Below, piece after piece: positions 9,435 to 19,719 of a stretch of 64,000 nucleotides of DNA (within the stretch, counting starts at the first letter, position 1; every line of letters begins with the position of its first letter). Under the pieces are notes generated by a model, which did no database searches, was not told the DNA's origin, and saw only the letters and a list, made by a program, of their open reading frames with translations. This DNA comes from Clostridium collagenovorans DSM 3089 (GTDB lineage Bacteria > Bacillota > Clostridia > Clostridiales > Clostridiaceae). Location of the stretch: assembly GCF_900130005.1 (NCBI RefSeq), contig NZ_FQXP01000007.1, positions 124,001 to 188,000 on the forward strand, written 5' to 3'. The position numbers were made by a program, and so were the translations under genes.

Positions 9435-10754
9435 TTAGAAATCAGCAACCTTTACTCTTCCTTTTACAAAGCTAACAGCTACCCCTATTAAAATACCTAA
9501 TAATGCTGGCACTACCCAGCCTAAGCCTTGAATATATAAAGGCAGTCCCCCTAATAATTTTGCTCCTAGTTCTATTCCCATACCTTCTAAACCATGCATA
9601 ACACTTACTATTCCTGTTAGCAAAATAGTTAATGGATATACAAGCTTATTTTCCTTAAAGAACTTATCTAACATAGCAAGTACTATTAACATTATTGCTA
9701 TTGGATAAATCATATTAAGAAGTGGAACTGATACAGAAAGTATCTTCGTAAGTCCCATATTAGCAAGAGTCATACTTGAAAGAGCTAGTATTCTCACCCA
9801 ATTTTTATAAGTAATCTTCTTTGTTAAGGTTGCAAAGTACTGACTACAAGAAGTAATAAGTCCAACACTTGTTGTTAAACAGGCAAGGGTAAATAAAACA
9901 GCAAGCAATACAGCCCCAGAGTTACCAAATAAGTAAGTTGTAACATTAGTTAAAGTAACTGCTCCATTTGCTGTATCTCCAAATTTTCCACCACTAGCTG
10001 CACCTAAATGCGCTAACACAGCATAAATTACAACAAGTAATCCCCCAGCAATGAAACCTGCTTTAATAGAAGTTGATATAACATATTTTTCTTCCTTAAC
10101 TCCCTTTGATTTAATTGCAAGGGCTATAACTATACCAAAGTTTAAGGCAGCAATGGTGTCCATAGTTAAGTAACCCTCTAAGAAGCCTGTGACAAATGGC
10201 GAATCTACATATGCTCCACTTGCCTCACCATAAGCTCCTATTGGATTAAATATTGATCCTATAACAACAACTAAAATCAATAGCAATAATGTTGGTGTTA
10301 ATACTTTTCCCATACGATCTACTAGCTTTGTTGGTGATAATGAAAGCCAGTATGCTACTGAGAAAAACACTAGTGTAAATAGTAAACGAGCTAAACTTTC
10401 TGACATTCCCTGTGGCAAATATGGTGCCACTACCATTTCAAATGGTAAGCTACCTGCCCTTGGAATACCTAAGCATGGCCCTATAGATAAATATATCAAA
10501 ATAGTGAATATTATTGCGAAAACAGGATGAACCCTTCTTGCTAAATTTTCTAATCCACCTGATTTTGCAACAGCAATAACACCCAGAATTGGAAATCCTA
10601 CAGCGGTAATCAAAAATGCTCCTAATGCAATCCACACCTTATCTCCTGCCATTTGTCCTAAGAATGGTGGAAATATTAGGTTTCCAGCTCCAAAGAATAA
10701 CGAAAACAACATAAGTCCTACAAATACTAAATCTTTTTTTGACAATTCTTTCAT
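9435..10754 (-). CDS. brnQ: Branched-chain amino acid:cation symporter BrnQ
   Basis: 439 residues, 12 membrane helices, LIVCS family. The family signature is visible at the N-terminus (FGAGNLIFPPFLGQ), with GGLENLARRVHPVF and the SPTKLVDRMGK loop. It imports isoleucine, leucine and valine with Na+ or H+ across the cytoplasmic membrane. The ATG at 10754 has a clean AGGGAGGAAG site. Upstream on the same strand lies a T-box leader whose specifier reads as an isoleucine codon, so expression should rise when charged tRNA-Ile is scarce. Single-gene unit. Confidence 0.96.
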   Translation of the reverse strand: MKELSKKDLVFVGLMLFSLFFGAGNLIFPPFLGQMAGDKVWIALGAFLITAVGFPILGVIAVAKSGGLENLARRVHPVFAIIFTILIYLSIGPCLGIPRAGSLPFEMVVAPYLPQGMSESLARLLFTLVFFSVAYWLSLSPTKLVDRMGKVLTPTLLLLILVVVIGSIFNPIGAYGEASGAYVDSPFVTGFLEGYLTMDTIAALNFGIVIALAIKSKGVKEEKYVISTSIKAGFIAGGLLVVIYAVLAHLGAASGGKFGDTANGAVTLTNVTTYLFGNSGAVLLAVLFTLACLTTSVGLITSCSQYFATLTKKITYKNWVRILALSSMTLANMGLTKILSVSVPLLNMIYPIAIMLIVLAMLDKFFKENKLVYPLTILLTGIVSVMHGLEGMGIELGAKLLGGLPLYIQGLGWVVPALLGILIGVAVSFVKGRVKVADF

Positions 10755-10799
10755 ATGTCTTCCTCCCTATATATTAGCCTAAACCTAATTTGGACAATA

Positions 10800-11095
10800 A
10801 AAAAACCGCCCCTTGATTACTCAAGGGACGGATTATATCCGCGTTACCACCCTAATTCTATAAAAAGTCTATACGTACTCAACTTTTTATAGCACTTTGT
10901 TCGTATCTATCAATACGCTTATCCTGTAACGTGGAAAGACTACGTCAACACTTACTCATTTCTTTTCTGTGTTGCTTCTAGGAGATGATTTTCAGTTATA
11001 ATTCGAACATTGGCTCTCAGCTTATACCAATTCTCTGTAGGACTACCTTACAACTTACTTCTTCTCATTATCGAATTTAGGTTTATTTTTAACTA
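10800..11095 (-). promoter_or_regulatory. T-box leader of brnQ, isoleucine specifier (AUC)
   Basis: On the minus strand the conserved T-box GGGTGGTAACGCGG (10852-10839) is followed by a terminator whose arms are CCGTCCCTTGA and TCAAGGGGCGG with a T run (10831-10799). The 5' part holds a long stem I with AGTA-type and GCTGAGAG motifs. Aligning stem I with the asnS T-box in this window puts the specifier directly before ATCTC: AAC there (Asn), ATC here at 10989-10987 (Ile). Uncharged tRNA-Ile should pair with the leader and favour the antiterminator. Confidence 0.92.
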
Positions 11096-11150
11096 TTGTA
11101 TACAAGAATTAACAGTATGTCAATAGTAAATTTGCATATTTATTCTTTTT

Positions 11151-12932
11151 TCAGTAAGCCATACATTTAGGTATTGTAAAGTAAAATTTCACACTATTTT
11201 CAGTGCTTACTACACCAAAGTCACTATTATGAACCTCTAAAATCCTCTTCACTATAGATAAACCAAGTCCCGTTCCACCAAACTTCTTATTTCTTGACTT
11301 TTCTTTTCTGTAAAATGGATCCCATACTCTATCTGTCTCTTCTTCATTTAATGAAATCCCAAAATTCTCAATGGAAAATACATATTGATTATGCTCATTT
11401 AATATTATTTCCACTTCTATATTCCCATTCTCAGGAGTATATTTTATTGCATTAGTTAAAAAATTTGTTACTACTTGATTTACTCTTTTTTCATCTCCAA
11501 AGGCTATAATCTCATCAAAATCATTATAAATTATATTTAAATTTTTATCTTGAATCATTAATTTAAGCTTATCTTTTTCCTTTAAGAATATACTTCCTAA
11601 ATCAAAGGCTTCTTTGTTTAAAACAAAGGTTGGTGATTCTAACTTTGATATTTCTAGCATTTCCCTTACTAATTCATTCATCTTGTTAGTTTCTTCTAAA
11701 ATATCCTCATAGACATCATCACCATACATTCCACCTTTAACACAATTTATAGTACCTTGAATTATAGTAATAGGGGTCTTTAATTCATGAGATATATTAG
11801 CTATAAGTTCTTTACGCTTCTCCTCTTGAACATTCTTTATATCCATTTCACCCTTAAGCTTTTCATTGCTTTCTTGCAAATCATTTAAACTTTTCTCTAA
11901 GTTGCTAGATATTGAGTTAAGTGAGTCTCCAAGTATTCCAATCTCATCTTCTGTCTTTACATCATATTTGTATTGGAAATCACATTCTGATATTTTCTTA
12001 GCAATATTACTCATCTCTACTAAAGGTTTAGTCATATATCTTGAATAAACCAATGAAACAACAATCACTATTAAAAATGCCAACAAAAATATCATAAAAT
12101 AATAACTGTTCATATTACCCAGGACATCATTAACTTCTGCTAAGGGAGCCATTGCCATTAAGTATCCACCATAAAACTTTTCACTTAAAACCATCATTTC
12201 ATCTACACTATTTAATACAGTTGTCTTAGTTACATATTTGTTATTCACCATTATATTTTGTCTTGTTTCTAAACCTAAGTAAAAATCTGCATTAGCAATA
12301 ACGCTATAGGAACTGTCCTCTGGTACAAAGTCTTCAGCTCTACCACTGACATAGCTTTGTTGATCTATAGGAATTGTTAAAACAGATGGCACCTTACTTT
12401 CAGGCTCTTGAAAAGAAGTATTTTCCCTAGGAACTATGCTGTAGTAGGGTTCTATTTCCTTGCCATTTACCACTAAATTATAGGTTACTATATAGCCATA
12501 TGCGTCCTTAACTCCTGTAACCTCAATAGAGTCACCTTTGTTTATTTTTATGTTTGGGAATTGATTCCCTAATACTATATTGAATTTTTTACCTGTAGAT
12601 TTATCCTTAATAAGAACTTGCTTTTGACCCATATACATTTCTAAGGAATATCCATTAGTTATATCTGGATTTCTAAAAAATAATGCTATGTTCTCTCTTC
12701 TCTTCACCTCATTCATGAACCTCATAATTTCTTCACTAGTTGAACCCTTAAGAATAAACTCTTTAAACTCTGCTATGCTTTTCTCTAGAGTATCTTCCTT
12801 TTTACTCAAATAATACTTTTCAAAATACACAGCTTGAAATATTAATTGTGAGCCTATAACAAAAATTAAAATTATTAAATTCATTAAGAAAAACTTAGAT
12901 GCTATGCTTTTTTTCACAAACTTATTCAACAT
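11151..12932 (-). CDS. Membrane sensor histidine kinase
   Basis: Start taken at the ATG at 12932, overlapping the response regulator by 11 bp; 593 residues. Order: membrane helix at about 14-36, extracytoplasmic sensing domain of about 240 residues, second helix at about 283-305, HAMP, coiled segment, HisKA with the phospho-accepting His in ISHELKTPI, and HATPase_c with NAIKYTPENG (N box), a degraded G1 region and GGTGLGLSIV (G2). It should phosphorylate the adjacent OmpR-type regulator. The large sensor domain distinguishes it from BceS kinases, which have almost none. It is the last gene after two exporter genes and the regulator gene. Confidence 0.93.
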   Translation of the reverse strand: MLNKFVKKSIASKFFLMNLIILIFVIGSQLIFQAVYFEKYYLSKKEDTLEKSIAEFKEFILKGSTSEEIMRFMNEVKRRENIALFFRNPDITNGYSLEMYMGQKQVLIKDKSTGKKFNIVLGNQFPNIKINKGDSIEVTGVKDAYGYIVTYNLVVNGKEIEPYYSIVPRENTSFQEPESKVPSVLTIPIDQQSYVSGRAEDFVPEDSSYSVIANADFYLGLETRQNIMVNNKYVTKTTVLNSVDEMMVLSEKFYGGYLMAMAPLAEVNDVLGNMNSYYFMIFLLAFLIVIVVSLVYSRYMTKPLVEMSNIAKKISECDFQYKYDVKTEDEIGILGDSLNSISSNLEKSLNDLQESNEKLKGEMDIKNVQEEKRKELIANISHELKTPITIIQGTINCVKGGMYGDDVYEDILEETNKMNELVREMLEISKLESPTFVLNKEAFDLGSIFLKEKDKLKLMIQDKNLNIIYNDFDEIIAFGDEKRVNQVVTNFLTNAIKYTPENGNIEVEIILNEHNQYVFSIENFGISLNEEETDRVWDPFYRKEKSRNKKFGGTGLGLSIVKRILEVHNSDFGVVSTENSVKFYFTIPKCMAY

Positions 12933-13611
12933 CAAATTTATACCCAGCTCCAAAAACTGTTTTTATACAGTACGACTTATGTTGTAAATTCTTCCTAAGC
13001 TTTTTTATTTGAGCATCAACTACTCTTGTATTTCCAAAGTAATCATAGCCCCATTTGACTTCTAAGATTTTCTCTCTAGATATAACAATATTCTTATTCT
13101 CCATAAGATATTGTAAAATTTCAAATTGTTTAGGCTCTAATTCAACTTTTTCATCATCTATATATACTTCCATTTTAAGTTTATCAAGCTTTACTCCATT
13201 ATAGTTTAATAGGTCTTCTTTTATATGTTCTTTAATTACTGTCATTGAATCTATTCTATTTAAAAGAACCTTAGCCTTTGCTATTAATATTTCTAAGCTA
13301 AAAGGCTTAATTATATAGTCATCTACCTTAAGTTCATATCCCATTAAAACATCTTCGTCATCTCCTCTTGCAGTGACCATGATAACAGGGACATTAGACT
13401 TTTTTCTTATTCTTCTAATCACAGTGAATCCATCTAACTTTGGTAGCATTACATCTAAAATTACTAAATCAATATCATCGTTAAACTTCTCTACAGCTTC
13501 CATACCATCAGAAACACTAATTACCCCAAAGCCATTAAACTTAAAGTAATCACTAACCATTTTATTAATTTTTTCCTCATCTTCTACTATTAATACACTT
13601 TTGTTTTCCAT
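12922..13611 (-). CDS. OmpR/PhoB-family response regulator
   Basis: 229 residues. Receiver domain with the acidic pair EDEE, phospho-acceptor Asp in VILDVMLPKLDG and Lys in IKPFS; then a winged-helix DNA-binding domain ending VFGAGYKFDVE. It partners the kinase that overlaps its 3' end. The gene lies 56 bp after the second exporter gene with no terminator between them, so the four genes can be co-transcribed; the exporters are the likely regulated targets. Confidence 0.95.
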   Translation of the reverse strand: MENKSVLIVEDEEKINKMVSDYFKFNGFGVISVSDGMEAVEKFNDDIDLVILDVMLPKLDGFTVIRRIRKKSNVPVIMVTARGDDEDVLMGYELKVDDYIIKPFSLEILIAKAKVLLNRIDSMTVIKEHIKEDLLNYNGVKLDKLKMEVYIDDEKVELEPKQFEILQYLMENKNIVISREKILEVKWGYDYFGNTRVVDAQIKKLRKNLQHKSYCIKTVFGAGYKFDVE

Positions 13612-13666
13612 AAAAAACCCCCGATGTATTCTATTTCAGACTGTAGTTTACTTTATCATTGCAAGT

Positions 13667-15595
13667 TTAACTTCTTAATGCCTTTGCTGGTTCTGTTTTT
13701 ATAAGTCTCAAGTTTATTACATTTGATAAAACCATAGCTAAAACTAAATTTATTCCTACTAATATTACAAAGGACATGATATTCAACTCTAATCCATATC
13801 CAAATTGTTTCTTATAAACCTCCTGTAATACAAATATAAATGCACCGGATAATCCTGTTGAAAGCATTGCAAAGTATAAACTTTCCTTAAAGATTATGCT
13901 ATTTATATTTTTCATTTTGTATCCTAAGGCTCCAAGAAGACCTACTTCTGTATATCTTTCTATAGAAACCTTATATAACATAACTGCACTTATAGCCATT
14001 CCAACCACTAAGATTATATAGGATAAGGCTGTATATAACTTAATCAATTTTACAAATGAATTTTGGAATGAATCTACTTCCTCTGCTCTTGTTAAAACCT
14101 CAATTCCTAAGTCTCTTAATTCCTTATCTACCCTTGATATTTCCTCAAAGTTTTTCACCTCAAAGGCAACTGCTGTCGGTTTATCCTTATGGATATTAGT
14201 ATTATCATAAATTCCTTTTTCAACATTACTGCTAACTACAAAATCCTGATATTGTGAATTAGTTAATCCACAAACTATTAACTTTTCTTCCTTTATTGTA
14301 CCATCTTTATCCTTATACTGAAGCACTATTTCCTTCCCTAAAAGAGCTTTTGTATCACTAGATAATCTATTTGCCATATTCATAGCAATAACTATCTCCT
14401 TCTTATTACCCTTAGGCATATCCCCATATACTAAGCTTTCCTTAGAAAGAGCAGTAGGGACCTTATATTCCACCTCAAGACTCTTATCTCCACTTTTTAG
14501 TGTTATATTTTCTAAATCATATTGAAAATATACATTTTCAACATCCTCTTTTGCTTTTAAGATATTTAATATTTCTTCATGAGTTTTCTTTATTTCTTTA
14601 TTTATAGGCGCTTGTCCTGAATTATAGAAAAAGTTCTTTGTCTTAAACTCCTCTATAATTCTTCCGGTAATCTTTTTAGAAGACAATGAACCAACAAAAG
14701 CAGAGGAACCAAAGGCTATTATAATTGCTGCAATCATGAACTTAAAGAAATGAATCCTAAAATTCTTCATGCTTAACTTAGTTGAAATCTTCTTTGATAG
14801 CTTAGGTTTTACATAGGTCTTATCTTCAATGCCATTCTTAGATTCAAGCTTTTCTGCAAGAACTTTCATTGCCAAGCTTTCATTAGATAGTAACTCCTCT
14901 TCATCAGCTCTTATTTCATCATTTCCCCTCTCTATTGCAGACTTTTTTATAGCTATTCCGTACTCCTCAAGTTCTATAATTTCATCTGCATAATGAGCAA
15001 CTTCTTCATCATGAGTTATTATAATAACTGTCTTTTCCTTAGAGATTTCCTTTAAAATTTCCATAATTACCTTAGTAGCTTCTCCATCTAAAGCTCCTGT
15101 AGGTTCATCTGCTAATATTATTTTAGGGTCATTTATTAATGCTCTAGCAATTGCAACTCTTTGCTTTTGACCTCCACTCATGGTCTCAACACTTTGATCT
15201 TTTTTATCTGCAATACCTAGTGACCTTAGTATTTCTAAGGCCATCTTTCTCTTTTCACATTCTGTTATTTCATTTTTCAAATTTATACCCATAAGTACAT
15301 TTTCTAAAGCTGTATATCCCTTTAGTAAATTATAATTCTGAAAAACAAATCCTATATTATTAAATCTATATTCGCAAAGTTCATCCATGGATAAATCCTT
15401 AAGTCTTACCCCTTCAGCCTTTATCTCACCTTCATAATCACTATCAAAGCCTGCTATTAAATTTAATAATGTTGTTTTTCCTGAACCACTCGGTCCGAAG
15501 AAACATGTTAACTTATTTTCTTTAAATATATAATTAACCTCATTATAAATCTTTGTATCTCCAAAACTTTTATTTAATCTTTTTAAAGCAATCAT
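13667..15595 (-). CDS. Fused ABC exporter: ATPase plus FtsX-type permease (MacB-like)
   Basis: 642 residues. The N-terminal ATPase (about 1-220) has Walker A GPSGSGKTT, signature TMSGGQKQRVA and Walker B IILADEPTGALD. A linker with a positively charged stretch is followed by a membrane helix at about 280-300, an extracytoplasmic domain of about 215 residues, and three C-terminal helices with the FtsX signature (YTEVGLLGALGYK). MacB-fold mechanotransmission exporters act on periplasmic or extracellular substrates without transporting them through the membrane. Its ATG overlaps the TAA of the upstream homologue by 1 bp, so the two probably form a heterodimer. Confidence 0.92.
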   Translation of the reverse strand: MIALKRLNKSFGDTKIYNEVNYIFKENKLTCFFGPSGSGKTTLLNLIAGFDSDYEGEIKAEGVRLKDLSMDELCEYRFNNIGFVFQNYNLLKGYTALENVLMGINLKNEITECEKRKMALEILRSLGIADKKDQSVETMSGGQKQRVAIARALINDPKIILADEPTGALDGEATKVIMEILKEISKEKTVIIITHDEEVAHYADEIIELEEYGIAIKKSAIERGNDEIRADEEELLSNESLAMKVLAEKLESKNGIEDKTYVKPKLSKKISTKLSMKNFRIHFFKFMIAAIIIAFGSSAFVGSLSSKKITGRIIEEFKTKNFFYNSGQAPINKEIKKTHEEILNILKAKEDVENVYFQYDLENITLKSGDKSLEVEYKVPTALSKESLVYGDMPKGNKKEIVIAMNMANRLSSDTKALLGKEIVLQYKDKDGTIKEEKLIVCGLTNSQYQDFVVSSNVEKGIYDNTNIHKDKPTAVAFEVKNFEEISRVDKELRDLGIEVLTRAEEVDSFQNSFVKLIKLYTALSYIILVVGMAISAVMLYKVSIERYTEVGLLGALGYKMKNINSIIFKESLYFAMLSTGLSGAFIFVLQEVYKKQFGYGLELNIMSFVILVGINLVLAMVLSNVINLRLIKTEPAKALRS

Positions 15596-17556
15596 TATCT
15601 ATCACCTGTCATTAAGTTATTTGTAGTTTTTATATTTGAACTTATAACTGCTGATATTACCCCCATTACTAGCCCTAAGATTAAAACTATTACTAATCCT
15701 AAGATTGTTGTATTAGAGCCTGATACAGTCATATCTAGCATTGATTTTGACATACTATTTATCAAAGGTAATGCCACTACAAACACTACTGCTGATACTA
15801 TTGAAATAAGCACATACTCCATAATATTAAGGTTCATTATACTTCCCTTTGAGTATCCGTTTATCTTTAAAATAGCAAATTCTTTCTTTCTTAAATATCC
15901 ATTTATTATAGTAACAGCTAAAGAAACTACTATAGCTATAGCTGCTATTATTATGGTAAGAGAACCTGACTGCTCCTTTGTTGTATTATTTATCTTTAAT
16001 ATATCCTTTACCATTTCAAACATTCCGATTGGAGTTAATCCATCCTTTTCTAATTCCTTAACTATAGGCATTATATCTTTAACTTCCTTAACTCTAATTC
16101 TAAATGAGATATTGCTTGTGCTAGAGTTCGTTTGCTTTTTTATTTCCTTTGCTACCTCTAAACTATATATAAATGAATCTTCTAATTCACTTTCATATTT
16201 ACCGCCCTTAGGAGAGCTTATTGAAAACTTTGAGTCTATTACCCCAACTATTGTTAAATCATTTGCCTTTGCTTTTACTTCCTTTGGCTCTCCTGATGAC
16301 CAATCAAAGGCATTACCATTTATTGAAATTACCTTTCCAAGAGCCTCCTCTGGCTTTAACTTTAACTTTTCAAGAAACATCTTGGTCACTGCTACTTCCC
16401 TACCCTCAAGTTTTGGTATTCTTCCAGCAACTACCTCATTAAGAACTGGTACATTATTACTAGTTTCAACAGTGTACTCCTTATTCTCCATTTTAACAGT
16501 CATGTTATCTACAATTGCTAAGGGTGCTATGAATTCTACTCTATCATCATTCTTTAGCCTTTCAAAAGCCTTTGATACATCTTGTTTCACATCTACTGAA
16601 CCCTTCTTATCATCCTTGTCATCCGTACTGCTTCCACCTACCATACTAGTTACAAGATCTATATCTCTTAAGGTATTACCCCTTTCTTCTATAAGCTTAT
16701 TTAAGATATTTTGCTGCTCATTTACAACAGTTCCACTTACATTAAGAAGTAAGAAGTAAGAAGCTAACATAAGTACAAGAGATGTTAATGTGAACTTCAT
16801 AAATAAGCCCTTAAAATTTCTAGCCCCTTGTATAGCAGCTCTCCCTAATGATAGTTTAGGCTTAACCATACTACTCTTTTTACTAACCTCAGTTATAGTC
16901 TTAGAATCTGATATTTGACTTATTACCCCACCCTTTAATAAAAAACAATTACTGTCCTCTGATACTAATGATTTATCATGAGTAACTACTATTACGGTTT
17001 TTTCCTTTGCAATCTTTCTTAAGGTTTCCATTATTAAATTGGAGGTCTTTTTATCTAATGCTCCTGTTGGCTCATCTGCAATTATTATTTCAGGATCCTT
17101 TACTAAAGCTCTAGCAATAGCAACTCTTTGCTTTTGCCCACCTGATAGTGTAGAAACACTTCTCGCTGATAACTTATCAATGGATAATTTTCTTAATATA
17201 GTTGTTACCTTCTTATCCATTTCTTCCTTACTTAAATTTTCAAGTTCTAAAACAACTTTTATGTTATCCTCTACAGACAAATGCTCTATAAGTTGAAAGT
17301 TCTGCCATATAAATCCTACTGAGTTATAGTAATATGAATCTAATTCTTTACTATTAAAATCCTTAAGCTCCTTCCCCCTATAAAAAACCTCTCCATCATA
17401 TTCTTTATCCATTCCACTTATTATCTTTAATAAAGTAGACTTTCCACTTCCAGAAGGACCCACTATAAAATTTAGTCCACCTTTAACTTCCATGTTCAAG
17501 TTTTTAAGTACTACTGAATCATTAAATTTCTTATTAATATTCTTTAAAACTAACAT
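15595..17556 (-). CDS. Fused ABC exporter: ATPase plus FtsX-type permease, partner subunit
   Basis: 653 residues with the same architecture as its downstream neighbour. Walker A is GPSGSGKST, signature TLSGGQKQRVA, Walker B IIIADEPTGALD, with His in VVTHDKSL. A membrane helix near 255-275 precedes an extracytoplasmic domain of about 250 residues containing an acidic/lysine-rich loop (DDKDDKK), then three helices with KKEFAILKINGYSKG. AAGGAG stands 8 nt before the ATG. First gene of the operon: exporter, exporter, response regulator, kinase. Confidence 0.92.
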   Translation of the reverse strand: MLVLKNINKKFNDSVVLKNLNMEVKGGLNFIVGPSGSGKSTLLKIISGMDKEYDGEVFYRGKELKDFNSKELDSYYYNSVGFIWQNFQLIEHLSVEDNIKVVLELENLSKEEMDKKVTTILRKLSIDKLSARSVSTLSGGQKQRVAIARALVKDPEIIIADEPTGALDKKTSNLIMETLRKIAKEKTVIVVTHDKSLVSEDSNCFLLKGGVISQISDSKTITEVSKKSSMVKPKLSLGRAAIQGARNFKGLFMKFTLTSLVLMLASYFLLLNVSGTVVNEQQNILNKLIEERGNTLRDIDLVTSMVGGSSTDDKDDKKGSVDVKQDVSKAFERLKNDDRVEFIAPLAIVDNMTVKMENKEYTVETSNNVPVLNEVVAGRIPKLEGREVAVTKMFLEKLKLKPEEALGKVISINGNAFDWSSGEPKEVKAKANDLTIVGVIDSKFSISSPKGGKYESELEDSFIYSLEVAKEIKKQTNSSTSNISFRIRVKEVKDIMPIVKELEKDGLTPIGMFEMVKDILKINNTTKEQSGSLTIIIAAIAIVVSLAVTIINGYLRKKEFAILKINGYSKGSIMNLNIMEYVLISIVSAVVFVVALPLINSMSKSMLDMTVSGSNTTILGLVIVLILGLVMGVISAVISSNIKTTNNLMTGDR

Positions 17557-17647
17557 ATAATATTCTCCTTCCCCTACTTGTTAAGGTTATTATTACATTC
17601 AGTTATGATTAGGAAATGGTTATTTTATGACTTTTTTAAGACTTTTA

Positions 17648-17684
17648 AAAAAACGTTCCTCGATTACTCAAGAAACGTTTTTTA
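17648..17684 (-). terminator. Intrinsic terminator (symmetrical, may act both ways)
   Basis: AAAAAACGTTTCTTGAG and its near-complement TCGAGGAACGTTTTTTT form a hairpin with T runs on both strands. It lies between the 17.7 kb gene and the exporter operon and should end transcription of the former. Confidence 0.8.
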
Positions 17685-17703
17685 TTTATTATAAAATTTT
17701 ATA

Positions 17704-18249
17704 CTATAATCCACAGCCCATGCTTATTAGTGCATCTCTAAATAGTTGCTCTGCGTCTATACTATTCAAGTCCTCAACTACCCTAATAGATCCCGATAAC
17801 TTATAGTTAATTATTACTCCATAAGTTATATCTTTCTCTAAACTAGTTTTAGTTGAAAATTTTTCATTATCATATTTTAATGGAATCATATCACCAGTAG
17901 TAGGATTAATTAAAACTACTTCGCTTTTACTATCTATTCCTATTAAGTTAATGGAAAATTCCTCTTGATTTACCGCAATAGTTACTAGTTTATCTAAATA
18001 CTCGCCCTTTAATTCCCTGGAAATAACATTTTTATCTGTTGTTTCAAAAGAATACATAGATGCATCCACCTTATGATTATTATCTCTTATCTCACTATTA
18101 TTTAGTTTATTATTACTTAAAAGATTGTTATTTACAACAATATCATTTTTACCTTCATTCTTACTTATAAAGTTGACCACAATCCCTCCAAGAATTAATC
18201 CTATAATAAATACAGATAAAATATAGATTATTGATTTGTTCTTCTTCAT
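17704..18249 (-). CDS. Membrane-anchored protein of unknown function
   Basis: Start at the ATG at 18249, which has GGAGTGGGG upstream; the in-frame GTG at 18264 overlaps that site and is unlikely. 181 residues. Basic KKNK start, membrane helix at about 8-28, an Asn/Asp-rich low-complexity stretch, then an outward-facing domain with no recognised family (it includes LINPTTGDMIPLKYD). It follows the disulfide oxidoreductase gene by 18 bp and is probably co-transcribed with it. Not recognised. Confidence 0.7.
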   Translation of the reverse strand: MKKNKSIIYILSVFIIGLILGGIVVNFISKNEGKNDIVVNNNLLSNNKLNNSEIRDNNHKVDASMYSFETTDKNVISRELKGEYLDKLVTIAVNQEEFSINLIGIDSKSEVVLINPTTGDMIPLKYDNEKFSTKTSLEKDITYGVIINYKLSGSIRVVEDLNSIDAEQLFRDALISMGCGL

Positions 18250-18267
18250 TCGTCTATACCCCACTCC

Positions 18268-19644
18268 TTATATAAGTGAGAATAAATCATTTAATGCTTC
18301 ACTCATAGTAGGGTGAGTAAATATATTATCTCTTAAAAATGTATAATCTTCATTAGATTTCATAGCAAGACTAACTATATTTATTAACTCACTTGATTCA
18401 GCACTTAATAAGGTACAACCTAATATTTTATTAGTTTTATCATCTACTACAGCTTTCATCACACCTTCAGTTTCACCTATTACTTTAGCTCTTGGAATCG
18501 CAGCCACCTGTAACTTTGCAATCTTAACCTCATAGCCTCTTTCTAAAGCTTCACTCTCACTTAATCCAACCCTAGATAAACTTGGTTCAATAAATACTGA
18601 GTAAGGTACAGCCCCTCTATCATCAGTTGTTCTCTTACCCTCACCAAACAAATTATCCTTAATAATTCTAAAGTCATCTAAAGAAATATACGTAAATTGA
18701 GGTCCTCCATTTACATCTCCAATAGCCCAGATGTTATCTGCACTTGTCTTTAATTTATTATCAACACGTATTGCTCCTCTTTCAGTAACCTCTACACCTG
18801 CTGCTTCTAAGTTTAGTCCATCTGTATTTGGTTTTCTTCCAGTTGCAATTAAAACAGCATCACCACTTATTTTATTTTCTGAATTACTTAAAGTATCTAA
18901 ATAAGTTACTTCAACTCCATTACACTTTTCCTCAAAGGACTTTACTTGTGAATTTAATACAAATGAAACACCTTTCTTTTCTAATATTTCCTTAACATTA
19001 GCTGATATTTCTTCGTCCTCTCTATTAGCAATTCTATTTCCTGTTTCTATTACAGTTACCTTAGAACCAAAACTTGCATATATAGATGAAAACTCAAGTC
19101 CAATATATCCTCCACCTACTATTACCAAGTGTCTAGGTAACTTTTTCAACTCCATTATAGTCGTACTTGTATATATTTTTTTACTGTCTTTTATTCCTGG
19201 TATATTAGGTATTACCGTAGATGAACCAGTGTTAATAAATATATTTTCACCTTCTACAGTTAATTTACCATCCTTAGTATCAACCTCAACCTCTTTATTT
19301 GAAATAAAAGAAGCCTTTCCGGTATATATATGAACATTTTCATTACTATCTAACATATCATAATTCTTTGCCCTTAAAGCTTCAATTAACTTTTGTTTTT
19401 CTTCTATAGCATTTTTATATTCTTCAGCTTTTTCACTAAATGTCTTTAAGTTTTTATATAAAGACACTTTAGCTTTATGAACTAATGTCTTTGTTGGGAT
19501 ACAGCCAACATTTATACATGTTCCACCATACATCTTATCTGATTTTTCTATTAAAGCTACCCTTTTACCTTGCTTACCTAAAAAGCCTGCTAGTGTTTTT
19601 CCACCCTTACCAAATCCAATTATTATAGAATCATATTTTTTCAT
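18268..19644 (-). CDS. RclA-like FAD/NAD(P) pyridine nucleotide-disulfide oxidoreductase
   Basis: Start placed at the second ATG (19644), 9 nt after AGGAG; the ATG at 19650 is too close to that site. 458 residues. FAD-binding GFGKGGKTLA, the redox disulfide pair in GGTCINVGCIPTK, the NAD(P) motif GGGYIGLEF, AIGDV, and a C-terminal dimerisation domain with HPTMSE in place of the usual HAHPTxxE. The FGKGGKTLA and CINVGCIPTKTLVHKA segments match E. coli RclA (copper reductase of the hypochlorous-acid response) better than lipoamide dehydrogenase. A role in oxidant or metal stress is inferred. Its promoter shares a repeated motif with the amino-acid importer at 20.5-22 kb. Confidence 0.88.
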   Translation of the reverse strand: MKKYDSIIIGFGKGGKTLAGFLGKQGKRVALIEKSDKMYGGTCINVGCIPTKTLVHKAKVSLYKNLKTFSEKAEEYKNAIEEKQKLIEALRAKNYDMLDSNENVHIYTGKASFISNKEVEVDTKDGKLTVEGENIFINTGSSTVIPNIPGIKDSKKIYTSTTIMELKKLPRHLVIVGGGYIGLEFSSIYASFGSKVTVIETGNRIANREDEEISANVKEILEKKGVSFVLNSQVKSFEEKCNGVEVTYLDTLSNSENKISGDAVLIATGRKPNTDGLNLEAAGVEVTERGAIRVDNKLKTSADNIWAIGDVNGGPQFTYISLDDFRIIKDNLFGEGKRTTDDRGAVPYSVFIEPSLSRVGLSESEALERGYEVKIAKLQVAAIPRAKVIGETEGVMKAVVDDKTNKILGCTLLSAESSELINIVSLAMKSNEDYTFLRDNIFTHPTMSEALNDLFSLI

Positions 19645-19719
19645 AATCATTATCTCCTATATAACTATTAATATTAAGTGCCCTCTTAATTTACTTACTA
19701 CTATTCTTTACTTTAATTC

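Noticed and set aside
15953..16759. A 268-codon plus-strand frame opposite the fused exporter
   Set aside because: Antisense to a well-supported ATPase-permease gene; serine and phenylalanine bias is typical of shadow frames.
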